Origin: Ancylostoma caninum
Taxonomy: Eukaryota; Nematoda; Chromadorea; Rhabditida; Ancylostomatidae
NCBI GenBank assembly: GCA_037903475.1
Contig: JBAJFG010000495.1
Location: forward strand, 124,001-188,000
DNA: 64,000 nt
Reading direction: 5' to 3'
Shown here piece after piece: positions 1-10,779 of the stretch. Position numbers and translations under genes: made by a program. Under the pieces are notes generated by a model, which was not told the origin of the DNA, ran no database searches, and saw nothing but the letters and a program-made list of their open reading frames with translations. How positions within the stretch are numbered: the first letter of the stretch is position 1; each line of letters starts with the position of its first letter.

Positions 1-965
1 TTTCGCTTATTCATTCCTTCAGCTTACCTGATCACGTGTTTTTTCATTTATTTATTCATCACTGTACTTCATTTTGTCCAATTTCTCTATTTTTACTCAC
101 TGACTTTGTTCATTTGTGGGAAAGAAATTTTGGTACCACAGGTCGTTGGTTCCTAGCTGGGTACATTCTGTGCAATTTCGCTGGTTCCCGTTTAAGTTCC
201 ACGTAAATTCTGATTAATTTTGTGTCACACCCTTCATATTCTCTTCCTGAAGTTCTGGCGGAAATAACCGATATGGAGTCATCCGAGTAAGCTGCGAACA
301 TCTTAGGGTTATTTTCGCAAAAACAAGGGGCATTGAACGGGACCGGCCTGTAATACATATAAAGTAAGTAGTTTAAGTAACACATTCAATACTGAAACAT
401 GAAGTTCATAATGAAATTTAGTGTAGCACGTCAATCCTTGAAAGCTTGCAAAGTTGCTCGCGTTATCCATCACCGTTCGAATTTATTGGGAGTTTAGGCG
501 GAATTCAGTAAAACCAGATTAACCCGCCTGTCAACCAGATTTAACCGGAATTTACCCGACATTCAGGCGAGATACGCCGGTTGTTTTTGTATATTGTGTA
601 ATTATTAGTTGTGTTGAAAATGGATAAAAAATTGAGAAGAAAGCTCAAAAGTGGCGGAAAACTTTTCCGACAATCTAATATAAGGGTGTAAAACTATGAA
701 TGCGCGCACACGTTTTTTATCTCTACCAGGGGTATTGAAGACATAAGCTCGACTCTCTCTCACTCTCCTTCTCTCTCTTTCTGATAGCTGGATAAGGCAA
801 ATGCAACAAAACTTGCCAAGCCACATCCCCAAGAAATGGAAGGCAGACATTGCTGCATAAGGAAGAAGTGATGCATTCTGACTGCTGCGAGAAGCCCATG
901 TTTCGGCTGCGTTGTGAGAGTTAGCTACTGCCCGATCAGCCGATGCGCGATGTGGTGTTGTTCAG
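1..965. other. intergenic stretch, nothing recognised
   Basis: I see no exon with both splice sites, no transposase-like peptide and no clear repeat here. There is a CT-rich run at 751-781 (plus strand). The open frames are short and have no family resemblance. Confidence 0.4.
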
Positions 966-1250
966 CCTGCGTCCTGCCCTCATGTCCTGCGTTCTACCCA
1001 CTCCTTGCCACGTGGCTCCCCGCCCCCTGAGAGGTGTATATTAACCGGTGGATAAGCGTATCGTTCTCAATTGTATCTCCGTTTCGGCGGAGACAAAGCG
1101 AACTCTGCGAGAGTCGTCAGGTCAGCTGAGGCCCGCGTAAAACCGTCGCCTGGTGCAATAATTCAGACATTCGAGCAGCACCAGTCTCGACCAATATCAG
1201 CTCTTCTCGCAAAGCATTTCCAGAAGAGCTGTGAAGGGTGAAATCGTTGA
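966..1250 (+). promoter_or_regulatory. GC-rich TATA module, probably a retroelement or MITE promoter
   Basis: A CACGTG-containing block (CCACGTGGCTCCC) is followed by GTGTATATTAACCGG and about 80 bases later by GTCAGGTCAGCTGAGGCC. The same three blocks, in the same order and strand, recur at about 31488-31590, where they lie inside an element with inverted termini. The arrangement of an E-box-like site, a TATA-like box and a conserved downstream block suggests a mobile promoter (LTR or MITE) rather than a host gene promoter. I found no terminal repeats or primer-binding site for this copy, so the class is unresolved. Confidence 0.4.
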
Positions 1251-1456
1251 TGCGAAGTGCCGATCAAGTGGCGCTATTGGTGTTGCGATCTTCGCCCTAT
1301 CAGTGCTGCTGTAGAGTAGGAAATTTGGCCCGTGGTTGCATCTCTAGCCCTTGTGTACTAATCGCGTCGCCCCTACAGTGCTGCAAGTTTTGAGGTCTGG
1401 ATGGCCATTCTAGCCCCTGTGTACTGACAATGTGCCTCTTAGGTGCTGATACTCCA

Positions 1457-1483
1457 TCCGCGGGCCCCTAGCGGGCCCGCGGA
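1457..1483. repeat. perfect GC-rich palindrome
   Basis: Eleven-base arms, TCCGCGGGCCC and its complement, flank a five-base CTAGC loop. It is strikingly GC-rich for its surroundings. It could form a stable stem in RNA or a cruciform; no function can be assigned. Confidence 0.7.
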
Positions 1484-1658
1484 CGGCTTCTTACCGTGAT
1501 GATTCAGTCGAGGAAAAACACAAAGTTCATTAAGTCACGAAGAAATTTATACACCATAGAAACCTCATACAAAGCTTAGAAAACATATAAAAACATGTAA
1601 TAGGGACAAATAAGTGACTAATGACCAAAAATTAGTGAAAAAACCATGTGAAGCTTAC

Positions 1659-2390
1659 AAGGGAAGGATACTAAATGTCTGTGGCTTCTCAAGGTGAATT
1701 GCACATCACTGTGTGGAGTCGAGGATGCTGGTTCACAATATGTTGCCTATTCGTGCTCAATGGCAAAACCAGAGAAGTTGTGAATGCTCTTCTGTTTAGT
1801 GTCCATATCATCCAAACGACTCTATAACACTTGGCAAGAACAAAAAAGTTATGAAAGGTTCCTCTGTGCCGTGTTAACATCATTTTGTGCCAGCGCTTGT
1901 TTACCTCTACCGGCGATGCGTGGTGGTGTACCTAGTTGTAAGTCTCTCGACTTTGTTCAAATTCCACCATCGTCTCCACTTTTGCATTTCCCCAACATGC
2001 TCAGTATCTTATTAAAACGCCCTTTTGTTATATAATTCCAAGACATTCCAGCTGGGTAAAACTAGGGAGACTTAACACTAAGCCGCTGTACTGCTGGTAA
2101 AGATAAATAAGCGCTGGCACAAAATGATGTTAACACGGCACAGAAAAACCTTTCATAACTTTTTTTTCTTTTTGCCAAGTCTTGCAGAGTGAGAGACGTG
2201 TCACTAAACCACCAAGTACTGTTCACACCATCCGAGGGACGCTCGTTTGGATGATACTAAATAGAAATGCGTTCATAACTCCTCTGGTTTTGCCATTGAG
2301 CACAAATGGGCAACATATTCAGAATCAGCGTCCCCGACTCCACATAGTGATATGCAAGAGAAGCCGCAGACATCCGGTATCCTTCCCTTT
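1659..2390. repeat. large fold-back, arms about 265 and 305 bp
   Basis: The sequence from about 1659 to 1925 reappears as its reverse complement at about 2083-2390, with roughly 160 bp of unique centre. Shared blocks include AAGGGAAGGATA, CACACAGTG-like and GTTAACATCATTTTGTGCC segments, with small indels between arms. Short open frames on both strands here are mirror images and not genes. No transposase is present; this is a non-autonomous fold-back or an inverted duplication. Confidence 0.8.
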
Positions 2391-2510
2391 TCAGAAAATT
2401 TTAGAAAATCTGCAAAAGCCTATAGACGTCTACGACTGTCAAAAACAGTGTGGACGTAAAAGAAGCGTCACATGTCACACTTTACAAATCCTTCTACTGC
2501 ATAGGAAATA

Positions 2511-2610
2511 CTTACATACAAAGTGCAGAGTTATGGTCATTATATAGTGGAAAAGCATGCGATGCTTCTCCACTATATAATGACCATAACCCTGCACTTT
2601 TTATGTAAAT
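2511..2610. repeat. near-perfect palindrome with 3-base hinge
   Basis: Arms of about 48 bases meet at 2559-2561, around GCAT-GCG-ATGC, and include TTATGGTCATTATATAGTGG and its complement with few mismatches. Because of the symmetry, two short opposite-strand frames end in the same residues, KCRVMVII. The palindrome abuts the 1659-2390 fold-back and may be part of the same complex. Confidence 0.8.
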
Positions 2611-3413
2611 ATCTTGTAGACTTCCTGAAAAATTCCAGAAGCCATCCGCTGCCTAGAAACGTCAAAACCAAGTAGAACAAAATACGAGCGTGGCATGGTG
2701 CCACAAATCCTTCTGGTATAGAAATATACATACAGAAGTAATTGGGAATTGAAACTTCACGCGAACAAATCACCAAAATTTTCCACCGTTCAGGAAACAA
2801 AAAAAACACATCATGTCGCCGGTTTCTCGTGAAGCTTCTTGACCAAAAATCACCGAATACATAAAAAACGATAACATAGAAGTGCAAGAAAAAGCAAACT
2901 GATAGGAACTTCAGGTGAAGGCTATGGACATAGGTACGATAACCTGAGAGGCGTCTCAACCTACCATCACTTAAGGTAGCGCCGTTGGAGGGAACGTTCA
3001 CCTTTGACGATGAGGTAAGTTGGAGCCGGGGCTGCGCCCCGTATCGCAAAAGGGTGCAGAAAGTCGCGCATTTTGTTCGGGAAAGCAAGAAACACATGGA
3101 ACGCACAGTTGTGAACTAAATTCTATGCACAAAACAGCGTCAGGAAACATGAAGCTCAAGAGTCAGGAGTAGTTGGCGAACACCGGTTGAAAAAAAAAAA
3201 CTGTTGCGAATATAGGCATAAAATTGCCTGAAATCTGAGCTTTGGCCTGAAGTATCATCTTCAGCTCAAAAAGTAAGTGTTGCGCAGTTGTCAGACGGAA
3301 TAACAATGCGACGTTACACCAGTTGGTATTGGATTGACAGAAATGCAAGAATAACTGAGAAATCTTCTGAAGCACAAGAACAGTGATAACTTCTTTATTT
3401 GGGAAAATTGAAA

Positions 3414-3706
3414 GTTGCGCAGTTGTCAGCTGAACTCGGAATGAAATTCTGAGCAGAATGATACGTAACTTTTGGTAGTTTCATTCACTCCCGACAGAGA
3501 ATACAGGGTGAGACAGATGCACCCCCCCTCGTCTCACTACGCGTCAGGCGCCCTCTCATATTGTGTGCTTTCTCGCTAACCCCCCTGAGCTACACGGGGC
3601 ATTTCTCTCAGGCGGGCTTTTTCAGCCCATCATGAAAGGGAGTACCAAGTATCATATAACATTCTACTCGGAATCGCACGGGCTCTGCAGCTGATAACTG
3701 CGCAAC
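3414..3706. mobile_element. MITE, GTTGCGCAGTTGTCAG termini
   Basis: The left end GTTGCGCAGTTGTCAGCTG and the segment carrying CTCGGAAT and GAATGATAC are mirrored at the right end by GTATCATATAACATTCT and CAGCTGATAACTGCGCAAC. Length is about 293 bp with terminal inverted repeats near 50 bp and no coding capacity. Single copies of the same end motif occur at 3279 and 6391 (the latter inverted), so the family has further, partial copies nearby. No target duplication is clear. Confidence 0.7.
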
Positions 3707-5357
3707 ACCTGATTCTTCGAACTGGAAGAGATATTTAGCGGAAAAGCGTTTTCAAACATGGCCTGTTTTCTGTGCCATTTTCAGACGAAGGCACTTGTTT
3801 TTATTATCGCCGTAGGTGCGATAGTCCGAGCAAAGGTTCAGACCCCCTTCACTTTGGGAGGGGGCCAATAACCCCCTTCACTAAAGCACTTACAGAAGAC
3901 AAAAAAGTGAAGAAATTAGAAGTTTAATAAAGTGAAACTGAACAAATTCAATGACAAAGGATCGATTCTATAGCTGTGCATGTAAATAAAGGGGTCAGGG
4001 ATCGGTGGCGCAGTTAGTGTTGAATGGAGCGTGCAATGTGACCGTTGCCGCAGACAGGAAAAATGACGGGCGAATTTCTATGTGAAGGATAAAGAATTAG
4101 ATACTAGTGAAGAGTATGTAATTGAAGCTTAAACCTAGTAGAGTTTACATTTAGAAGTAGGAGGCCACAGATAGCATGTGTGCGGAGAAATTTTTCGAAT
4201 ACATAAGGGTATGAAAAACATAGCACGCATGTTTCGAAGAATATTATGGAAAAGTTCGTGAACTAACCGGAAAGAGGATAATCCTCCACAATTTGCAAAG
4301 ATTTTCTCTTCATTTTCATGTATGACGTGTGACAGTTAGTGTGAGATGAGCAGGCAAAAAAGTGGTACCAACAGGACGTTCGAAAACTCTACAAATTAGG
4401 TGTTTTCAAAGGATTTCTTCTTGTGTTTCTGAGAAAGTGGTAAGTATTGTATATGTATACATACTAGAAAGAATGCGCTTTCTGCCCATATGCAAATGTA
4501 TGGGGGAAACCCTTTTCTGTTTGAAAAAAAGGGTGGATGAGCCGAAACAACGGGGCATTCTCGTGCCCGTTGTTAGACAAATAGCGAGATAGTGCGATGA
4601 AGGAAGAGAGGCGCGCGCATGGGGTGAGAATTGCTTCAGAAACATTCCCCCCCCCCCTTCACAGAAAAAGACACGCAACTACATGAAACGAGATGTGGTT
4701 TACCAGTTAGGAGATTGAATGAGGAGAACACAGATACCCTTCACTCCTAAGTTTCATTTCCGAATAAAGCTGTAATAAGCAAAAATAGCTCGAAAGCAGG
4801 TGAAATTTCAGTGTCAAATTTTTGCATGTAGGAGAGAAGAAATGTTGTGCAGCTGTGTATGTATGAATGGCCCATATCATGAAGGTGTGGTGAGGACTAT
4901 CTTCATTCATGTAGTTAATGGCTGTTTCCTCATTTGAAAGCAGTATCCCAGAGCATCCGCAGCACGATAGCGATGAGTCATCGCTATCGTGCGGTTTCAT
5001 GAAACGGTTAAACGGTGCGTTTGCAGAAATATATTACAAGATTCGCTCAGTTTCGACGGCATTTGAAGACATGTTGGGTATTACATCAATGGATAGGGCA
5101 TTAACACTTACTTACCAATACCACAACTCTTACTAAAAGAAGGCAGAAAGCCCCCCCCCCCTTCCCCGGTCGACACCCTTCACTTTTTGCCCGGTGACCC
5201 CCTTCACTTTGGCAGGGGCGTTCTCACCCCTATCGCCCCTATGATTATCGCTGTGTAAGCAAGGTACGCAAGGATGTCGGCAATTTGATAGACAACTGCG
5301 AAACTCACCGTTTCCTGAAAACTGCCGAGGAATTTTAAAGGACACAAATCCCCCGTC
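3707..5357. other. non-coding, with short GC-homopolymer tracts
   Basis: No exon was recognised. The phrase CCCCCTTCACTTT occurs near 3845 and 5198 beside runs of C (4648-4656, 5151-5161), which suggests remnants of one dispersed repeat. The perfect palindrome at 4962-4992 lies inside. Confidence 0.35.
4962..4992. repeat. perfect 15-bp palindrome
   Basis: GCACGATAGCGATGA is followed by a single G and then its exact reverse complement. The symmetry extends only weakly outward. It may be the hinge of an old fold-back element. Confidence 0.75.
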
Positions 5358-5359
5358 TA

Positions 5360-6294
5360 CAGGGTGCATGAGAAGTATTGACCGCCTTTTGTGACACACA
5401 AATTATATAGAAAATTGAAATTGCATGGAAGACCAAGTGTGACCGTTCCGTTGCCTAGAGTGTCGAGAACAATATAAAAGCACATGTATTCAATCCGTTT
5501 CATCTCTATTTTTGCTAGTCGTCAACAGACAAGAAGGGAGAGGGCTTCACTACTGCGATGCAAATAGTCATGTTTGACTTGGTTCAAAATTTTTCCTGAG
5601 AAGCTTTGTGAAACCAGAACAGCGCTGGGAAATAGCATAGTTTAGCCCCCCACAAATTCACTATCGAAAAGTGCCAGCTGCTCCCGTCTGTGCGAAGATT
5701 TAACTTTGTTTCCGTATTCGTTGACGAGGCAGAGGAGCTTCCTATCATTTCCTTTGGTTGCAGCGCAAAAATCACCACATGACCGAAAACGATATTCAGC
5801 GGAAGCGCACTTTCCGTAGGAGCAACTACGTGTTAAAAAGCGTTCCTTTTCTGATAAATTTTTCCTCAGCTTACAACATAAAGACAGCGAAAGAATGTTG
5901 CACTGGAAACCATTAGTGAGCCCTTCAGTTCCAAGCCAGTGACTACCTTACTCCTCCAGTTTCAAACCGTTGGATTGTACCACATGAGTACTTTGAAGGA
6001 GCAAACATATGCTACACAGCACCACAGTATCACGGTATGGGCTTGCGTTTGAATCGTTTATACGAAACAAAGCATGAAATTCACGACCGTCCCTACGGCG
6101 CACCACTTCGGTCTTCCCTTGTGTTTCCCGTAGAGCTGCTGCCAAGAGTGGGGACGAAATCGGATGAACCTATATGAGTCCATATTGTTTGCTATATTGT
6201 TTTCTGTATGATTTTAAGAAAATCGTCACATCTATGCCAAATACTGAGGTTTTCACGAGCCATGTCAAGCGGTCAATATTTTTCACGCACCCTG
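5360..6294 (+). mobile_element. 935-bp TA-flanked element, copy A
   Basis: It starts CAGGGTGCATGAGAAGTATT, ends with the complementary TATTTTTCACGCACCCTG, and TA flanks both ends, the target signature of the Tc1/mariner superfamily. A second copy of exactly the same length lies in inverse orientation at 52113-53047, and the two match along their length, for example around GATTCAAACGCAAGCCCATAC (read on the minus strand here). I see no intact transposase; short open frames are not shared convincingly. It is probably non-autonomous. Confidence 0.85.
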
Positions 6295-7242
6295 TACATA
6301 CACTTTAAAAAAATTGATTTCTTCGTGGATTCTCGGTAAAAATCGTCGCTCTCGGTGTCACTCTGTGGAGAATGTTATGAAGAAGATTACTGACAACTGC
6401 GCAACATACAGTTTTATGAGATTACCGAAATAGCGAAAATCAAGCGGAGACGCCATCAGTGTTGAGATGAGCGTGGGTTCCGGCACGAAAACAGGTCGCC
6501 AGTGCAAATCTTCAGCCGTCTGACATGTTAAAGTGAGAATGTAGAGATTGTGAGCATATTTAATACTCCGCCTCTGAACATGTGAACATGTGGTCTTTTT
6601 TCCCTTTCTGTGCAATACTAGAGCTGTTCCGGTGCGAACCATCTTAAAAAGGGCTTCACTACCTAGCACTCTGTAAACTTCACTCTTTTTACCTACCTCA
6701 TCTTCATCGAAGTGGTTGGTGAAGAACCTTCATGAACAACCTTCACCTTTTTTGACCTAGACATCCTTCTCTTTTCTGACCCCTGTCTCACCATTATCGT
6801 GCCTATGGCTATGGACTTTCATCAGCGAAACAATCCGATTCGTTATGCAAAAACATCTAAAAGAAGGGCTCACGTGAAGTCCCTACAGTGACAATAAACA
6901 CTCAAATGCGATGAAATACAATAGCTCGAAATAATAAAAAAAAGAAATAAAGAATGATAGAACGGCTCCGATTCAAGGGCGAGTGAGTGATGCAGAAGCT
7001 GAGGCAGAGTTCAAGGCAGAGGAATCAGAAAATTCTTAAAACCGGTGGGGTGAAACACATATTCGAAACACGTAGTGATAGAGTTTTCAGAATGCAACAT
7101 ACATGTCGTAGAGTAGAAGCGGGAAGAATTGAATAAGACAAGGCTGGGTGAGCGTCAAATGGTTGAGATTTCGTTAGCGGACGTGAGGTAAAATTAGAAT
7201 TCCATTTAAGTGTACGTTAATAAGAAGGAAGTTTCTTCGCGA
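6295..7242. other. non-coding stretch
   Basis: Nothing convincing was found apart from one stray copy of the GACAACTGCGCAAC MITE end near 6391. A minus-strand frame at 6358-6669 has no splice sites that would make it an exon. Confidence 0.3.
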
Positions 7243-7331
7243 AATACCAAAATAAAGGTTAGGTTCAGTAGTACATTAGCACCGAAAAAGAATACCAAAA
7301 AAAAGGTTAAGTCCAGTAGTGCATTAGCACA
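7243..7331. repeat. 49-bp tandem duplication
   Basis: AATACCAAAATAAAGGTTAG...GTACATTAGCAC at 7243-7282 is repeated with few changes at 7292-7331. It is a local duplication with no evident function. Confidence 0.7.
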
Positions 7332-7837
7332 AGTGTAATAGTGAGTGAACGTCGATTTCGTGGGAATACGCTTTGGCAAAAAGTAAACGTACAGGTCAAA
7401 TATGTCAGAAGTCACGAGCGAGGTCGCGGAAAGAGATAAGTATAGAAGAGCCAGCAAAAGATTCAGGAGTAAGTGGACGTTGAAGTCGAAGTCGAGGTTT
7501 AAATTTTCTCCTTTTCCTTTCTTTTCCAGGTGAAGGAGAAAACGCAAAAGTTCTGTTTGAACTGCATACAATTTCTAGAAACTCAAGATCCTGGAGTTAA
7601 GCCAGAGGAATTGAGGGAGGATAAGTGAGGAAGCGGAAAAGGCAAAATCAGCAAAAGGCGACATTACTGCAAGCTTCTGATTGTATCGATTTCTTACACA
7701 AAAAGAATGAAAGGAAGAATAGCAGTAATGCCGCTAATAGGCGTCAAGCAACAGAATCAGTGAATGACGAAAAACGAAATGATAGAAGGATTCAAATCAA
7801 AAGCATGGAGCCGCCGTCAAACAAAGTTGAAACTTAC

Positions 7838-8634
7838 ATGCTTATGCTCCCGTGTGGTCTGATTTGTTGCGGATCCGTCCTGAGTGCTGGCCCCCTCCTC
7901 CAGCTCCTCATCCATTTCTTCGTCATAGTTCTCTTCTTCTCCAGTCCTGCGAGTGATAGCCCTTCGTTTCTGAAACAATGCCAACTGGATGAACGAGTTC
8001 TTTCTGTAAAAAGGAAACTCACCGGCTTGGGCAGAAGTGTGTTGTTTCTGATGACATATTGCCGTACATTAGCTTTGTAGAGTTTTTAAAACCGGGCGTA
8101 CGCTAAAGGGGGAAAGAGAGCACGAAAAGAAGGAGAAGGAATATAAAATGAAGTAACTTCAAGAAAGGAACAGAAGAAAACAAAACGTGAACACAAAAAC
8201 AAGGAGGTTTTTGCAAATCTAGAGCTAGGCGCGCGTACAAAGAGAAGAGCGGAGAAGATTATAGAGAAGAGAAATTGAAGGGACTGCAATGCAGAGGAAG
8301 AAACAACACTAAGACAAAAAAAAACAAAGAGTGGGAGAGGTGGAGGATGAACAAGACAAAAAGTGAGAGATATGGAGAGAAATAGAAAGAATGAGACCAA
8401 AACAGAACAAGAGCTTACGTGAAAACAAGAAAGAATAGATGAACATCGTTGGTTTACGATGTTCTTCAGGAGTGCGCAAAAACCATAGAAAGAAAAAAAA
8501 ACAATGAAAGCACCTACCTCCAATTTCGGGAAGTTCCTCATGTTCCCCAGGTTGTACAACGCGCGGCTCCTTTCAGCGACAACTTCGTTGTCGAGAACAT
8601 CCGTGCGCATGGCCTCGAAATTGCGGAGCATCAC
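7838..8634 (-). CDS. unidentified gene, two internal exons
   Basis: Exon 8518-8634 has the acceptor CTGTATTGTTCGTTTTTCAG and donor GGAG|GTAGGT; its only open frame encodes 39 residues containing MLRNFEAMRTDVLDNE and SRALYNLGNMRNFPKLE. Exon 7838-7969 has the acceptor CATTGTTTCAG and donor CAT|GTAAGT and encodes 44 residues, basic at first (KRRAITRRTGEEE) and then acidic (YDEEMDEELEEG). Both exons are whole codons long (phase 0), so they join in frame across a 548-bp intron. Good splice sites, sense-like composition and matching phases argue for a real gene extending both ways. I do not recognise the family; SRALYNLGN resembles a TPR-like phrase but that is too short to use. Flanking exons were not found. 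Confidence 0.55.
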
Positions 8635-9865
8635 CTGAAAAACGAACAATACAGGACGAATGCAACAAAAACACTGAACAATACCAACCAGAACACAAGC
8701 ACGGACGCCAAACCAGAATACGAACGAAGAACAAGAAGAACGGCACGGAAACACTGAAAATCCGAAAAAAAAATTACGAGGAAAGAGATTTGAGAATCAA
8801 AACATCTCACGGCACTTTGAATATGAACGAAGCCATGGCTGGTCCGACATTGCACGCGAAAATTCAAATTCAACTTTGCAGCACTATTGATATCGTCGCG
8901 CAACGAATTCTGCGCTCCGCTGACAATTTCTCGCTATTTTTCTTGACTTGGCAGCAGCGCTGCGAGGGTGCTGCCACTTTTTTTGCAACTCCATACATGC
9001 TCGCAGCACAGTAAAACTGATATCGGCACGAATTCAGGGTCCTCGCAGTAGTGCTACCCTTGGTCGGCAGAGCTGATATTGTGCTGCGGCGTCATTTCTG
9101 TGGGCGCAACAGGCTCCACCCATCGAGGCTAGTGCTCCTCGATTCTCTGAGAATGGTCGGACGAGACGGAGATGCGGGTGCGGCGCGGATCAGGAGGTCC
9201 GCCGCGAGCTCGCCTCGTCCATCAATCGTAGCCGCAGAACGTGGGAACGCGTTCGGGAATATTCTTGGATGAGCTTGGGTAAGCATCCACTCACTCAAAT
9301 GTACAATTGGAGCACAGTTCTACGCGCGAATTGTTCTGCAATCCTAGTTTTGAGGCATGTGAATCAGTTGATCGCCCCCAAATCACAGCCTTTGCGGGGC
9401 AAACGCAGTTCGTAGGGCGACAAAGTAAGCTTTGACCTCGCGGTGTAACTGCTGTTGAGACGTGTTTGGCCTGTGTTCGCTGTCCCGGAATCACTGAGAG
9501 GGCGTTGAAGAGCAATTCTTTACGCATCTAGAGGTGCATGAATCGATTGGTAAAACTCAATGTTTGATTTTAAAAAATTGAAATACTACCAATTGAAGTC
9601 ACGCAGTTGTGGTGGATGCCGTTATCTAAAAAATTCTAGTACCTTGAATAACAAATTCCTTGGAACAATTTTAGTATCGATTGAGAGAGGGGCATACGAA
9701 AGCACTTGCAAAAAATTGCTGCTGCGCAACAGAAGAGAGCAATGCTATCCGGCTTCAGATATGCTTATCGGCGTACTGAAGAAGACGTTCTATTCATGGT
9801 GAAATATGAGAGGAGTGGGTTGATGGGAGGGACAGAATCCCGTGCGTGCGGTTACGGCAGATCTA
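8635..9865. other. no gene recognised
   Basis: The stretch includes moderately GC-rich blocks (9050-9290) with short open frames on both strands and no splice-site support. It may hold further exons of the neighbouring minus-strand gene or the missing first exon of the srsx receptor, but I could not identify either. Confidence 0.3.
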
Positions 9866-10136
9866 CGGTGGACGGCAATGGCGGTGGCCCATCTGCGGCC
9901 TCGAGAAGGACGCCGCGCAACCGCACCGCGCGCGCTGAGATCGGTGTCGTCTGTCGTCGGAGTGCTATTTCTAAGCTTTTTTCTTCCCGATTTGGTCAAA
10001 AATTCTTGAAATGGGGTGGAAAAGCTGCTAGAAATAGCATAACAGCAGCAGAAAACATTGGGTACGGCACGCGCGGCGCGGTTGCGCGACGTCCTTCTCG
10101 AGGCCGCAAATGGGCCACCGCCATTGCCGCCCACTG
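9866..10136. mobile_element. fully palindromic MITE, TA-flanked
   Basis: CGGTGGACGGCAATGGCGG at the left is mirrored by CCGCCATTGCCGCCCACTG at the right, TA lies at each outer edge, and the symmetry runs to a centre near 10001. The two strands therefore encode similar frames (GNGGGP.AASRRT.RN on each), which explains the long overlapping open frames. At 271 bp and GC-rich ends, it is a hairpin MITE with no coding function. Confidence 0.8.
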
Positions 10137-10779
10137 TATGTCTTCAAAATTTAAGCCATGTACCGGCCACTTCATCATCAGCTTGTCAAAACAACGACTT
10201 AGAAAATACTCACGACCAGACCGATTGGAACGCAAAAGAAAACCCAACAAAAAACCACAGAAATAAGATGGGAAGTCCTGTCTCAGCCGCCACATAGCCA
10301 TGACTCGCCACTATCGGAGGACTACTTAGCTCTGGCTAGGAAATTTTCCTTGCATAGAAAAGATGCAGAAACCAGAAAAAAAGGGGGGCGATGTTGGATA
10401 TGCACATATTTCGTCTCACAGCGCACTGCCTTCTCTGAGGATCCCCATTTCCTGTGTGAAGTATGAGGAAAGGTAGTTGAGAGTAACCGTACACGGCATT
10501 CTGCTATCATTTTTTAGAAGAAATTTTGTTCCACACGAGAACGCGCATCCATTGTTTTACATTCTAATAGAATCTTAATATGTGGGGCAGGCGAAGTCAT
10601 TGCTCACCGTGTAAATATAACATGCACTCATTGCCTTACAAAAGTATTTTCTTTTAGAGAAAACAATAGAAAATGTTTTCAAGAATCTATAAACAATTTA
10701 AGCTACCATTCATCTCAAATTTTTCTGATTCTGCACCCTAGTAATTCCTGTGACCATCAGATCTGCTGTTGAATTTAAG

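Noticed and set aside
8086..8754. 222-residue minus-strand open frame
   Set aside because: Only its 39-residue core (8518-8634) has splice sites and sense-like sequence; the rest is Phe/Ser/Leu-rich intron read through.
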